This document shows positions 16,632-24,977 of a DNA stretch of 64,000 nt, piece by piece. How positions within the stretch are numbered: the first letter of the stretch is position 1; each line of letters begins with the position of its first letter. The notes beneath the pieces were generated by a model that saw only the letters and a program-made list of their open reading frames with translations, did not search any database and was not told the origin of the DNA. Source of the DNA: Burkholderia latens (GTDB lineage: Bacteria > Pseudomonadota > Gammaproteobacteria > Burkholderiales > Burkholderiaceae); the NCBI RefSeq assembly GCF_902499045.1, contig NZ_CABVPL010000038.1:1-64000 (forward strand). The letters run 5' to 3'. The translations under genes and the position numbers were made by a program.

Positions 16632-18227
16632 ATGGCCGTCCATACTGCCGCCCACCATTCGAGCGGGCAACTTCTGCCGTTCCGCGAATCGCTGCTCGCG
16701 ATGATCGGAATCTCGTTCGTCACCATGCTGGTCGCGTTCGATCAGACCGTCGTCGGCACCGCGTTGCCGACCATCGTCGCCGAACTCCGTGGTTTCGACC
16801 TGTACGCGTGGGTCGCCACCTCGTACCTGCTCAGTTCCGTGATCACCGTGCCGATCTTCGGCCGCCTCGGCGACTACTACGGCAGAAAGCCGTTCGTCAT
16901 CGCGTCGATCGTCGTGTTCACCGGCGCGTCGGTGCTGTGCGGAATGGCCAACGACATGCTGTATCTGGTGCTCGCGCGCGGCCTGCAGGGGATCGGCGGC
17001 GGGATGCTGGTCGGCACCGCGTTCGCCTGCATTCCGGACCTGTTCCCCGACTCCGTCGTGCGGTTGCGCTGGCAGGTGCTGATGAGTTCGGCCTTCGGCA
17101 TCGCGAACGCGATCGGGCCGTCGCTCGGCGGGTTCCTCACGCAGTCGTTCGGCTGGCGCTCGGTGTTCTACGTGAACCTGCCGATCGGCATCCTGTCGCT
17201 GTTCTTCGTGTGGCGCTACCTGCCGCACCTGCGGCACGTCGAGCACGACCGCAAGATGCGGCTCGACTGGCCCGGCGCGCTGCTGATCGCGGTCTCGCTC
17301 GGCGCGCTGCAACTGTTCGTCGAATGGCTGCCGAAGTATGGCGCGACGAGCTGGGCGTCGCTGCTGCTGATCGTCGCGGCCGGTGCCGGCATCGGCCTGT
17401 GGCACTGGGAAAAGCGCGCAGCGCAGCCGATTCTCCCGTTCGACATGTTCGGCAACCGTGCGCTGTCCGCGCTGTTCGTGCTCGCGATCCTCGCCGGCTT
17501 CTCGATGTTCTCGCTGCTGTTCTACGCGCCGCTGCTGTTCCAGGGCGGCTTCGGGATGTCGCCGAAGGAGGCCGGGCTCGTGATCACGCCGCTCGTCGTG
17601 TTCATCACGATCGGCAGCATCATGAACGGCCGCGTCGTCACGCGCATCCGCAATCCGAACGCGATGCTGCACGTCGGCTTCGTGTTGTTCGCGATCGCAT
17701 GCGCGGGGATCGTCGTGGCGACGCACGCCACGCCGAGCTGGGTGCTGATGGCGTTGATGGTCGCCGGCGGCATCGGGCTCGGCTTCGTGCTGCCGAACCT
17801 CACCGTGTTCGCGCAGCAGACGGCCGGCCGCCAGCATCTCGGCATCGCGACCGCGCTGCTGCAGTCGCTGCGGATGGTCGGCGGGATGATCGGCACCGCG
17901 CTGACCGGCACGCTCGTCAACCAGCTGTATTCGAGCGGCGTGCGCGATGCGCTGTCGGGCGACCACGCGCTGCAATGGCATGCGCGGCTCGCCGATCCGC
18001 AGATCCTGATCGATCGCGCCGCGCAGGGCGGTCTCGTCGCGGAGCTGACGCGCGCCGGGCATAATGGCGCGCTGCTGCTGGAAGCGGCCCGCGAATCGCT
18101 GGTCGGCGCGATCCACGTCGGTGTCGCGATGGCGGCCGTCGTCGCCGTGGTGTCGGTGTGGCAGTGCCGCCGCGTGCCGCCGATCGCGCTGCGGCGCAGG
18201 ATCGAACCGCATGTCGCGGCCGATTGA
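16632..18227 (+). CDS. MFS drug exporter, DHA2 (14-helix) family
   Basis: A 531-residue transporter with about 14 predicted membrane helices, the DHA2 drug:proton antiporter layout. Motif A appears as Gly-Arg-Leu-Gly-Asp-Tyr-Tyr-Gly-Arg-Lys between helices 2 and 3, Asp-Gln-Thr-Val-Val-Gly-Thr-Ala-Leu-Pro lies in helix 1 and motif C in helix 5 (Gly-Pro-Ser-Leu-Gly-Gly). It probably expels hydrophobic toxic compounds with proton influx. ATG 16632 follows an A-rich leader without a strong ribosome site. The MarR-type gene 26 bases downstream is its likely repressor. The substrates are not known. Confidence 0.88.
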   Translation: MAVHTAAHHSSGQLLPFRESLLAMIGISFVTMLVAFDQTVVGTALPTIVAELRGFDLYAWVATSYLLSSVITVPIFGRLGDYYGRKPFVIASIVVFTGASVLCGMANDMLYLVLARGLQGIGGGMLVGTAFACIPDLFPDSVVRLRWQVLMSSAFGIANAIGPSLGGFLTQSFGWRSVFYVNLPIGILSLFFVWRYLPHLRHVEHDRKMRLDWPGALLIAVSLGALQLFVEWLPKYGATSWASLLLIVAAGAGIGLWHWEKRAAQPILPFDMFGNRALSALFVLAILAGFSMFSLLFYAPLLFQGGFGMSPKEAGLVITPLVVFITIGSIMNGRVVTRIRNPNAMLHVGFVLFAIACAGIVVATHATPSWVLMALMVAGGIGLGFVLPNLTVFAQQTAGRQHLGIATALLQSLRMVGGMIGTALTGTLVNQLYSSGVRDALSGDHALQWHARLADPQILIDRAAQGGLVAELTRAGHNGALLLEAARESLVGAIHVGVAMAAVVAVVSVWQCRRVPPIALRRRIEPHVAAD

Positions 18228-18253
18228 CCGATTGAACGAACAGAACTGAGCGC

Positions 18254-18700
18254 ATGGAAGAACAGGACCGCGTCGCGATCTTGCAGCAATTCGGCCGCAC
18301 GTATCGCGCGTTCATGACCGCATTCGAAACGCACGTCGGGCAGCCGATGCCGCGCTGGCGGATCATGGTCGCGCTGAACGCGATGGGCGGGCATGCGTCG
18401 CAGAAGAAGCTCGTCGAGGTGCTGCGCATCGATCCGGGCGCGCTCACGCGCCAGCTGAAGTCGCTCGACGCGCTCGGCTGGATCGAGCGCGCGTCCGATG
18501 CGCGCGACAACCGCGTGACCAACGTCACGCTGACCGCGGACGGCCGCGCCGCGTTCGAAGCGTGCCTGCCGCGCCGCAAGGCGTTCATCGATCAGACGAT
18601 GGCGCAATTGCCGGACGACGTGCTGACCGCGCTGTCGGGCGCGCTGGCAATGCTGGAATCGCGGATCGCGGACGTCGGCTCGGCGCCGGCGCCGCACTGA
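18254..18700 (+). CDS. MarR family transcriptional regulator
   Basis: A 148-residue winged-helix protein of the MarR family: dimerisation helices at both ends, a central DNA-recognition region and the wing motif Ser-Asp-Ala-Arg-Asp-Asn-Arg-Val with the conserved Asp and Arg. It is co-transcribed with the DHA2 exporter and the promoter holds a MarR-like palindrome, so it most likely represses the pair until a ligand, probably an exporter substrate, binds. Confidence 0.88.
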   Translation: MEEQDRVAILQQFGRTYRAFMTAFETHVGQPMPRWRIMVALNAMGGHASQKKLVEVLRIDPGALTRQLKSLDALGWIERASDARDNRVTNVTLTADGRAAFEACLPRRKAFIDQTMAQLPDDVLTALSGALAMLESRIADVGSAPAPH

Positions 18701-18831
18701 AGACGGCAGCGCGCGACGGCGGGGCACTCTGCCGGCCGGTCGCAACCCGCGCTGGCGAACGCGAGTGCGCGAACGCACCCGCCGCCGGCCGGCGTTTCAC
18801 TTCACATCATTTCAATTCGTGCGAGCGCCGT

Positions 18832-19413
18832 TCACAGCTCGATGCGCGTGCCCAGCAGCGCGAGGAACTGCGCGAGCCATGCCGGATGCGCGGGCCACGC
18901 GGGCGCGGTGACGAACGGCGCGTCGGTCACGGCCGCGTCGACCGGAACATCCGCATATTCGCCGCCGGCGAGCTTCACTTCGGGCGCGCAGGCCGGGTAG
19001 GCCGAGATGCGCTTGCCGCGGATCACGTCGGCGGCCGCGAGCAGCTGCGCCGCGTGACAGATCGCGGCGATCGGCTTGCCGGCTTCCGCGAACGCGCGCA
19101 CCAGCGCGATCACCTTCGGATCGAGGCGCAGGTATTCGGGCGCGCGGCCGCCCGCGATCGCGAGCGCGTCGTAGCCCGATACGTCGACGTCGTCGAACGT
19201 CGCGTTCAGCGTGAAGTTGTGGCCCGGTTTTTCGGTGTAGGTCTGATCGCCTTCGAAATCGTGGATCGCGGTCTTGACCTTGTCGCCCGCGCGCTTGCCC
19301 GGGCAGACCGCGTCGACGTGGTGGCCGACGGCCTGCAGCGCCTGGAACGGCACCATCGTTTCGTAGTCTTCGGCGAAATCGCCGGTCAGGAACAGGATCT
19401 TCTTCGCGGCCAT
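18832..19413 (-). CDS. DJ-1/PfpI family protein
   Basis: A 193-residue DJ-1/PfpI fold protein. Cys119 sits in the nucleophile elbow Ala-Ile-Cys-His-Ala-Ala-Gln followed by His120, with an acidic residue near 15-17, the PfpI pattern. Members act as glutamine-amidotransferase-like hydrolases, glyoxalases or stress chaperones; the exact role cannot be told from sequence. ATG 19413 is preferred: the ATG four codons upstream (19425) overlaps the GGAGAAA ribosome site that serves 19413. It stands alone, convergent with marR. Confidence 0.86.
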   Translation of the reverse strand: MAAKKILFLTGDFAEDYETMVPFQALQAVGHHVDAVCPGKRAGDKVKTAIHDFEGDQTYTEKPGHNFTLNATFDDVDVSGYDALAIAGGRAPEYLRLDPKVIALVRAFAEAGKPIAAICHAAQLLAAADVIRGKRISAYPACAPEVKLAGGEYADVPVDAAVTDAPFVTAPAWPAHPAWLAQFLALLGTRIEL

Positions 19414-19584
19414 GGCTTTCTCCATTGAACAGCGTTGAGGGTCCGTTCGCGCCGTGTACGGCAGACGGGAGCAACGGCGGCGAAGCGGCTCCGAGGACGA
19501 AAGCGCAGTGTACTCCGGCAGATTGAAGCGCGCGTGACGACCGCCCCGCGCGGCCGCGGGGCGGTCAGGCACCTGTGCGATGCG

Positions 19585-20865
19585 TCAGAAGAACGTCTCG
19601 ACGACTTCCGTCACGCGGAACTGCGGATCGAGGACGAGCAGCTGGCGCCACTTGTCGAACGTCAGGCACGGGTGCGAGATGTCGAAAGCGACCATGTCGC
19701 CCACCTTCACGTCCGCGCCGGGCGGGATCTGCAGGTACGCGTGCTGGTCCATCATCCCGGTGACGGCCCAGCCTTCGCTCGCGGCGACGTCGCGCGGCGC
19801 GGCGTCGCGGCCCGGACGGAAGTGGCGCGCCGGCTCCGGCAGCCCCGCGTCGAACGCCGCGTCGCGCTTGCCGAGCGCGATGATCGCGCGGTCGGCTTCC
19901 GGCACCGACTGCACGTACGCCCACAGCTGCAGCGCCGGCAGCAAGCCTTCGCCCATCCGGCGCGCGATCGGGTTGCGCGCGAACACGTCCGTCTGCGCTT
20001 TCTTGTAGATGCCGACGTCGTGCGTCAGGTAGCAGCCCGGACGCAGCACGACTTCCGCGAAGCCCGCATCGGACGCCTTCGCGAATTCCTCGGCGACCAC
20101 GTCGTACCACGCCGAGCCGGCACCCGACAGGATCGCCGGCGTGCGCGCGAAACGGCCGGCTTCCGCGAGCTCGCGCGTGAGCGCGACGGCATCTTGCAGG
20201 AACGCGCGGATCTCGCCGTCCTCCTTCAGCACGCCTTCGTAGAGTTCGATGCCGGCCAGCTTCAGCGTGTCCGGATAGCGTGCGATCGCGTCGAGCACGG
20301 CCTGGCGTTGCGCGGCATCGCGCACGCCCGCGCGGCCGCCCGGCACGCCCAGTTCGATGAGCACGTTCAGCGTCTTTTTCGCGTCGCCGAAGAAGCGGCC
20401 GAGCTGGTCGACGCCGTCGGCCGAATCGACGAGGCAGAAGAATTCGAAGTCGGGATCGGACAGCAGCCCGGCGATGATCGTCATGTTGTGGCGGCCGACC
20501 AACTGGTTCGCGAGCAGCACGCGCCGCACGCCGCCGTGATACGCGGCCTGCGTCTGGTGCGCGGTCGCGAGCGTGATGCCCCATGCGCCCGCGGCGAGCT
20601 GGCGGCGGAACAGTTGCGGCGCCATCGTCGTCTTGCCGTGCGGCGCGAACTGCACGCCGTACTGCTGGACGAACGCCTGCATCCAGTTCAGATTGTGTTC
20701 GATGCGATCCGCATACAGTACGGCAGCCGGCAGGCTCACGTCTTCCGCGAGCAGGTTCCATTCGAGGCGGCCTGCGTCGTCGAGCGGCACGCTCGCGCTC
20801 GGCACGTTGCCGAGGCCCTTGCCCAACGGATTGATTGTCGGTTCCTGATAGTTTGTAACTTTCAT
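19585..20865 (-). CDS. PLP-dependent amino acid deaminase (DSD1 / D-serine dehydratase-like)
   Basis: A 426-residue fold-type III PLP enzyme with an alanine-racemase-like N-terminal barrel; Lys78 in Pro-His-Gly-Lys-Thr-Thr is the cofactor lysine. A C-terminal His-Pro-Cys (Ser-His-Pro-Cys-Leu-Thr) supplies the HxC zinc site known from eukaryotic D-serine dehydratase and D-threonine aldolase, so it probably removes ammonia from D-serine or a related D-amino acid. It faces an RpiR regulator, followed by an N-acyl-D-amino-acid deacylase and RidA, which supports D-amino-acid catabolism. ATG 20865 has a GGAGCGGG ribosome site; upstream in-frame ATGs lie in the regulatory region. Confidence 0.85.
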   Translation of the reverse strand: MKVTNYQEPTINPLGKGLGNVPSASVPLDDAGRLEWNLLAEDVSLPAAVLYADRIEHNLNWMQAFVQQYGVQFAPHGKTTMAPQLFRRQLAAGAWGITLATAHQTQAAYHGGVRRVLLANQLVGRHNMTIIAGLLSDPDFEFFCLVDSADGVDQLGRFFGDAKKTLNVLIELGVPGGRAGVRDAAQRQAVLDAIARYPDTLKLAGIELYEGVLKEDGEIRAFLQDAVALTRELAEAGRFARTPAILSGAGSAWYDVVAEEFAKASDAGFAEVVLRPGCYLTHDVGIYKKAQTDVFARNPIARRMGEGLLPALQLWAYVQSVPEADRAIIALGKRDAAFDAGLPEPARHFRPGRDAAPRDVAASEGWAVTGMMDQHAYLQIPPGADVKVGDMVAFDISHPCLTFDKWRQLLVLDPQFRVTEVVETFF

Positions 20866-20903
20866 GTCATCCCGCTCCATCATCACTATGCATTGCATTG
20901 AAG

Positions 20904-20962
20904 TTGACATGCAGATGGTACAGAAAGTAGCATCTGCGCGGTGATGTTATTTAGTAACATCA
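20904..20962 (+). promoter_or_regulatory. rpiR promoter and palindromic operator
   Basis: A perfect -35 TTGACA (20904-20909), 18-base spacer and -10 TAGCAT (20928-20933) point toward the RpiR gene. An eight-base inverted repeat, TGATGTTA and TAACATCA around TTTAG (20942-20962), covers the predicted transcription start. A second, wider inverted repeat GCAGATG...CATCTGC (20911-20917 and 20931-20937) spans the spacer and -10. Both are good candidates for the RpiR binding sites controlling this gene and the divergent deaminase. Confidence 0.6.
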
Positions 20963-20984
20963 GGCTTCGCACCCTTTTCCGCAG

Positions 20985-21923
20985 ATGAATACGCCCGTGA
21001 CTCCGTCCGCTCCGTTCGCAGCCGATCCGCCGTCCGCGCCGGCCGCCCAGCCGGTCCTCGACATCGTCGCGCGGATCGCCGAATGTGCGCCGGAGCTGCG
21101 CGAAGCCGAGCGCAAGGTCGCCGCGTTCATCCTCGCCGATCTCGCGCGTGCCGCGCATGCGAGCATCGGCACGCTCGCGCGCGACGCGGAAGTCAGCGTC
21201 GCGACCGTCACGCGTTTCGCGAAGGCCGTCGGCTGCCGCGACGTGCGCGAACTGAAGTTGCTCGTCGCGCAGGCCGCGGCCGTCGGCCAGCGCTTTCTCG
21301 CGCCATCCGGCGAGCATCCCGGCGAAGACGCGAGCGCCGCATCGGTCGTCTACGACGAGATTCGCGTCGCGCTCGCGCACAACCACCAGTTGCTGCGCAA
21401 TACGTCGTTCGACGCGGCCGCCGATCTGCTCGCGGGCGCGAAGATGATCTACGTATACGGGCAGGGCGGCGGCTCGACCGCGCTCGCCGACGAACTGCGC
21501 TTCCGGCTCGTGCGCTTCGGCCGGCCGGTCGCGAGCTATCAGGACAGCCTGCTGCAGCGGATGGTGTCGGCGACGCTGTCGCGCGACGCCGTGGTCGTCG
21601 CTTTGTCGGTGAGCGGGCGCGTGCCCGAGCTGCTCGAAAGCTGCCGCCTCGCGAAGCGCTATGGCGCGACGCTGATCGCGATCACCGCGCCGGCGTCGCC
21701 GCTCGCGACGCTCGCCGACCATCTGATTCCGGTCGTCGCGTTCGAAACCGATTTCATTTACAAGCCGTCGACATCGCGCTACGCGATGATGATGGCGATC
21801 GACGTGCTCGTCACCGGAGTCGCGCTGCGGCTCGGCGATGCGGGCCGAGAATCGCTGCGCCGCATCAAGCATGCGCTCGATGCGCACCGCGGCGGCGGAG
21901 ACCGTCAACCGGTAGGAGACTGA
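20985..21923 (+). CDS. MurR/RpiR family transcriptional regulator
   Basis: A 312-residue regulator with an N-terminal RpiR helix-turn-helix (roughly residues 25-100; Ala-Thr-Val-Thr-Arg-Phe-Ala-Lys recognition helix) and a C-terminal SIS domain (about 140-280) that normally binds phosphosugars. The N-terminal 20 residues are proline/alanine-rich. It lies divergent to the deaminase and two bases before the deacylase gene, so it is the module's likely regulator. That an SIS domain controls D-amino-acid genes is not unusual in Burkholderiales, but the effector is unknown. Confidence 0.87.
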   Translation: MNTPVTPSAPFAADPPSAPAAQPVLDIVARIAECAPELREAERKVAAFILADLARAAHASIGTLARDAEVSVATVTRFAKAVGCRDVRELKLLVAQAAAVGQRFLAPSGEHPGEDASAASVVYDEIRVALAHNHQLLRNTSFDAAADLLAGAKMIYVYGQGGGSTALADELRFRLVRFGRPVASYQDSLLQRMVSATLSRDAVVVALSVSGRVPELLESCRLAKRYGATLIAITAPASPLATLADHLIPVVAFETDFIYKPSTSRYAMMMAIDVLVTGVALRLGDAGRESLRRIKHALDAHRGGGDRQPVGD

Positions 21924-21925
21924 CC

Positions 21926-23407
21926 ATGCATTCGCATCCCGAAGCCGCCGATACGCTGATCGTCGGCGCGCAGCTGTACGACGGCACCGGCGCGCCGCCC
22001 GTCACGCGCGACGTCGCGATCCGCAACGGCGTGATCGCGGCGATCGGCAACCTGTCGAACTGGCTTGCCGAGACCGTCGTCGATGCGGACGGCCGCGCGC
22101 TCGCGCCGGGCTTCGTCGACGTGCACACGCACGACGACACGCACGTGGTCCGTGCGCCGCAGATGCTGCCGAAGATCTCGCAGGGCGTGACGACCGTGAT
22201 CGTCGGCAACTGCGGGATCAGCGCGTCGCCGGTGACGCTCGCCGGCGATCCGCCCGACCCGATGAACCTGCTCGGCGATCGCGACGCGTTCCGCTATCCG
22301 ACCTTCGCCGCCTATGTCGCGGCCGTCAACGACGCGCGCCCGGCCGTGAACGTCGCGGCGCTCGTCGGCCACACCGCGCTGCGCAACAACCAGATGGACC
22401 GCCTCGACCGCGCGGCCACCGACGGCGAGATCGCCGGGATGCGCGCGCAGCTCGAGGAGGCGCTCGCGAACGGCGCGCTCGGGTTGTCGTCGGGCCTCGC
22501 GTACGGGTCCGCGTTCGCGGCGCCGGCCGAGGAAGTGATGGCGCTCGCCGAGCCGCTCGCGAATGCCGGTGCGCTGTACACGACGCACATGCGTACCGAG
22601 TTCGACGCGATCCTCGACGCGATGGACGAGGCCTACCGCGTCGGCCGTCACGCGCAGGTGCCGGTCGTGATCTCGCACCTGAAGTGCGCGGGCCCGTCGA
22701 ACTGGGGGCGCAGCACCGAGGTGCTCGCGTCGCTCGAAGGCGCGCGCCGCTACCAGCCGGTCGGCTGCGACTGCTATCCGTACAGCCGTAGCTCGTCGAC
22801 GCTCGACCTGAAGCAGGTGACGGGCGACATCGACATCACGATCACGTGGTCGGAGCCGCATCCGGAAGTCGCCGGCAAGCTGCTGAAGGCGATCGCCGCC
22901 GACTGGGGCGTGACCGAGCAGGAGGCCGCGCAGCGGATTCGCCCGGCCGGCGCCGTGTACCACAACATGTCCGAGGACGACGTGCGGCGGATCCTGTCGC
23001 ACCCGGCGACGATGGTCGGCTCGGACGGCCTGCCGAACGATCCGCTCCCGCATCCGCGGCTGTGGGGCGCGTTCCCGCGCGTGCTCGGCCATTACGTGCG
23101 CGACACGAACCTGCTGCCGCTCGAGGAAGCGATCCGCAAGATGACGTCGCTGTCCGCGCGCCGCTACGGGATCGCGAAGCGCGGCGAAGTGCACGTCGGT
23201 TATCACGCGGATCTCGTGCTGTTCGATCCGGCGCGCGTGCTCGATGCGGCGACGTTCGAGAAGCCGCAGCAGCCCGCGCACGGGATCGACGCGGTGTGGG
23301 TGAACGGCGTGCTGACCTATGAGAACGGGCAGGCGACCGGCGAGCGCGCGGGCGGTTTCGTCGCGCGCGGCGAACGCGTGCCGGCGAGTGCCGACGCCGC
23401 GTTCTGA
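21926..23407 (+). CDS. N-acyl-D-amino-acid deacylase (D-aminoacylase)
   Basis: A 493-residue amidohydrolase-superfamily enzyme. Metal ligands His67 and His69 lie in Asp-Val-His-Thr-His-Asp-Asp, and Cys96 in Val-Gly-Asn-Cys-Gly matches the metal-bridging cysteine of D-aminoacylases. Further ligands appear in Ile-Ser-His-Leu-Lys and a late Gly-Ser-Asp-Gly. It cleaves N-acyl-D-amino acids to the free D-amino acid, which the deaminase next door could then break down. It starts two bases after the regulator stop with AGGAGA upstream, so the two genes are co-transcribed. Confidence 0.9.
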   Translation: MHSHPEAADTLIVGAQLYDGTGAPPVTRDVAIRNGVIAAIGNLSNWLAETVVDADGRALAPGFVDVHTHDDTHVVRAPQMLPKISQGVTTVIVGNCGISASPVTLAGDPPDPMNLLGDRDAFRYPTFAAYVAAVNDARPAVNVAALVGHTALRNNQMDRLDRAATDGEIAGMRAQLEEALANGALGLSSGLAYGSAFAAPAEEVMALAEPLANAGALYTTHMRTEFDAILDAMDEAYRVGRHAQVPVVISHLKCAGPSNWGRSTEVLASLEGARRYQPVGCDCYPYSRSSSTLDLKQVTGDIDITITWSEPHPEVAGKLLKAIAADWGVTEQEAAQRIRPAGAVYHNMSEDDVRRILSHPATMVGSDGLPNDPLPHPRLWGAFPRVLGHYVRDTNLLPLEEAIRKMTSLSARRYGIAKRGEVHVGYHADLVLFDPARVLDAATFEKPQQPAHGIDAVWVNGVLTYENGQATGERAGGFVARGERVPASADAAF

Positions 23408-23530
23408 GCGCGGTCCTGATTTGATTTGCCGCGTGCGCCATGCCGGCGCGCGCATCCGCAACCGTGCGTTGCATGGGACTGGCGCCGGCGCTTGCGCGCC
23501 GAGGCCGGTCGACCAACAAGGAGTGAAACG

Positions 23531-23917
23531 ATGAAGCGATATGGCGTAGGCGAAGCGAAGGGCACCGGCGGCCAGGTGATGCCGTTTGCACGTGCGGTCG
23601 AGGCCGACGGCTGGCTGTACGTGTCGGGGCAGACGCCGATGGTGAACGGCGAGGTCGTCGAAGGCGGGATCGTCACGCAGTCGAAGCAGGCGATCGAGAA
23701 CGTGATCGCGATCCTGAAGGAAGCCGGCTACGGCCTCGAGCACGTCGTGCGCTGCGGCGTGTGGCTCGACGACGCGCGCGATTTCGCGTCGTTCAACAAG
23801 GTGTTCATTTCCTACTTCGGCGAGAACCCGCCGGCGCGGGCCTGCGTGCAGTCGAGCATGGTGATCGACTGCAAGGTCGAGGTCGATTGCATCGCTTACA
23901 AGGCGCCGGCGAAGTAA
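23531..23917 (+). CDS. RidA family reactive-imine deaminase
   Basis: A 128-residue protein of the RidA/YjgF/UK114 family, with the conserved arginine in Pro-Ala-Arg-Ala-Cys-Val and a C-terminal acidic residue typical of enamine/imine deaminases. PLP enzymes such as the deaminase at 19.6-20.9 kb release 2-aminoacrylate or related imines, which RidA proteins hydrolyse to keto acids, a sensible partner. AAGGAG lies just upstream of ATG 23531. It follows the deacylase by 123 bases and ends at an intrinsic terminator. Confidence 0.88.
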   Translation: MKRYGVGEAKGTGGQVMPFARAVEADGWLYVSGQTPMVNGEVVEGGIVTQSKQAIENVIAILKEAGYGLEHVVRCGVWLDDARDFASFNKVFISYFGENPPARACVQSSMVIDCKVEVDCIAYKAPAK

Positions 23918-23945
23918 CGCGGCGGGGGTGGAAGCTGTACAACAC

Positions 23946-23971
23946 GGCCGGTGCATTGACGTGCACCGGCC
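23946..23971 (+). terminator. terminator of the D-amino-acid operon
   Basis: Ten-base-pair perfect stem GGCCGGTGCA / TGCACCGGCC (23946-23955 and 23962-23971) with a six-base loop, followed by TTGTTG. Confidence 0.75.
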
Positions 23972-24079
23972 TTGTTGCATTTGGCGAAGTTGATGCGAGG
24001 GCGAGTGGAGGGGCGGGGGGCGTTCAAATACACTTCGATTGAAGTAGGTATGCGCGGCACCGAAACTTTGCATTGTGTG

Positions 24080-24483
24080 ACAACGATTTATCAGACCGCA
24101 TCTTTGAAGAAGCAGACTTGGCATGTTGGTCGAATCAAGGCGCGCTGTGTTGCCGAAATGCGTTGCACGCCCGTCGAACTGGAGCAACTTCGTCGTTTTG
24201 ACCCGTCGGGGAAGACCGGCGGGAGATGCGCAAGGCGGTCCCGGACCGTTACCCTTCCAATACAGACAGCATCGGGGTGGAACTGGTCGGTGAAGCTCTG
24301 CCGCTCAATGAGCCCAACCCTGATCGACGAAGCTACGTCGCGGCGCCCGAGGCTCAGAATGATTCGTTGCGATGGCTCATCCACTCCCTTTCGGTAACGC
24401 TGGGTGTTCCGATGACAGAGGTTTTTCGTCACCCGGTAGTATCGCGGAAGAACCGGGCGGAGGCGGCTAGGGTGCAATGGTGA
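24080..24483 (+). pseudogene. peptidoglycan amidase remnant (N-acetylmuramoyl-L-alanine amidase), truncated and frameshifted
   Basis: Two adjoining frames together read like the middle and end of a peptidoglycan-recognition/amidase-2 domain. The first (24080 to about 24209) gives Thr-Ile-Tyr-Gln-Thr-Ala-Ser and Gln-Thr-Trp-His-Val-Gly; the second (about 24210-24483) gives Ser-Ile-Gly-Val-Glu-Leu-Val-Gly and Val-Phe-Arg-His-Pro, the His being a probable zinc ligand. They join if one G is restored to the run at 24208-24211. The N-terminal part with the first zinc-binding histidine is missing upstream. The segment has visibly lower GC than its neighbours (line 24061-24120 is 25 of 60) and reads as a decayed, horizontally acquired gene. 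A sequencing error could explain the frameshift but not the missing 5' part. Confidence 0.7.
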
Positions 24484-24914
24484 ATCGGATCGCAGTTTTG
24501 ATGTCGGCACTCGTGCTCAACCACGGTGCGGTGGCGGACACGCTGTCCAGCAGGGTATCGCCTGGCGGCGAGGTACCACCTGTTGTGCCGGCGTCAGTCG
24601 ATATCGTGAAGAACGGTGCGTGGTCGGCCGACATCAGCGGGGACGAAACGGCGGATATGTGTCGTACGTTCGTTCTTCGGCGTGCGGATGTCAGCGCGTT
24701 TTTCAAGCGTGCGGGCCGCGTAACGGAACGGGCATACAGCCATGACTTGGACGCCGCGCGTTGCTATGCCGAAGGCGAAGCGCGTCTAGCGGGTGGCGTC
24801 GCGGCGAAATGGAGGATAGACCAGGCAAGGCGAGGCTTCATTTCCCTGCACGATGGTCGAACAATCTACCTGTATTGTCCGAAGTGCCGAGCCGACGTAT
24901 TCGCACCGAATTAG
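24477..24914 (+). CDS. small exported protein, putative immunity to the amidase
   Basis: A 145-residue protein with a signal peptide (short basic start, hydrophobic core, cleavage near Ala-Val-Ala-Asp) and a mature domain with several cysteines, including a late Cys-Pro-Lys-Cys. I do not recognise a named family. Its ATG lies within the last codons of the amidase remnant (overlap 7 bases), the tight coupling typical of toxin-immunity pairs, and a periplasmic product next to a peptidoglycan hydrolase fits an immunity protein. The frame is intact while its partner is broken, so it may protect against the amidase of relatives. This role is inference from position. Confidence 0.6.
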   Translation: MVNRIAVLMSALVLNHGAVADTLSSRVSPGGEVPPVVPASVDIVKNGAWSADISGDETADMCRTFVLRRADVSAFFKRAGRVTERAYSHDLDAARCYAEGEARLAGGVAAKWRIDQARRGFISLHDGRTIYLYCPKCRADVFAPN

Positions 24915-24938
24915 AGAGGCGCGCCTTCCGCAAGCAGG

Positions 24939-24969
24939 CGGTGTTGGCGGCCTCGACATACCCGCCAAC
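24939..24969. terminator. hairpin between convergent genes
   Basis: Ten-base-pair perfect stem GTGTTGGCGG / CCGCCAACAC (24939-24948 and 24960-24969) between the immunity-like gene and queF. No T run follows on either strand, so it may be a Rho-assisted or 3'-end-stabilising hairpin. Confidence 0.5.
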
Positions 24970-24977
24970 ACACTCAT

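Noticed and set aside
24032-24045. Short inverted repeat ACTTC-GATT-GAAGT as an attachment or transposon end
   Set aside because: Five-base arms are too short, and no matching copy or target duplication was found on the other side of the low-GC scar.
24201-24215. Programmed frameshift in the amidase gene
   Set aside because: A four-G run alone is not a known slippery site, and the 5' part of the gene is missing anyway, so decay is simpler.
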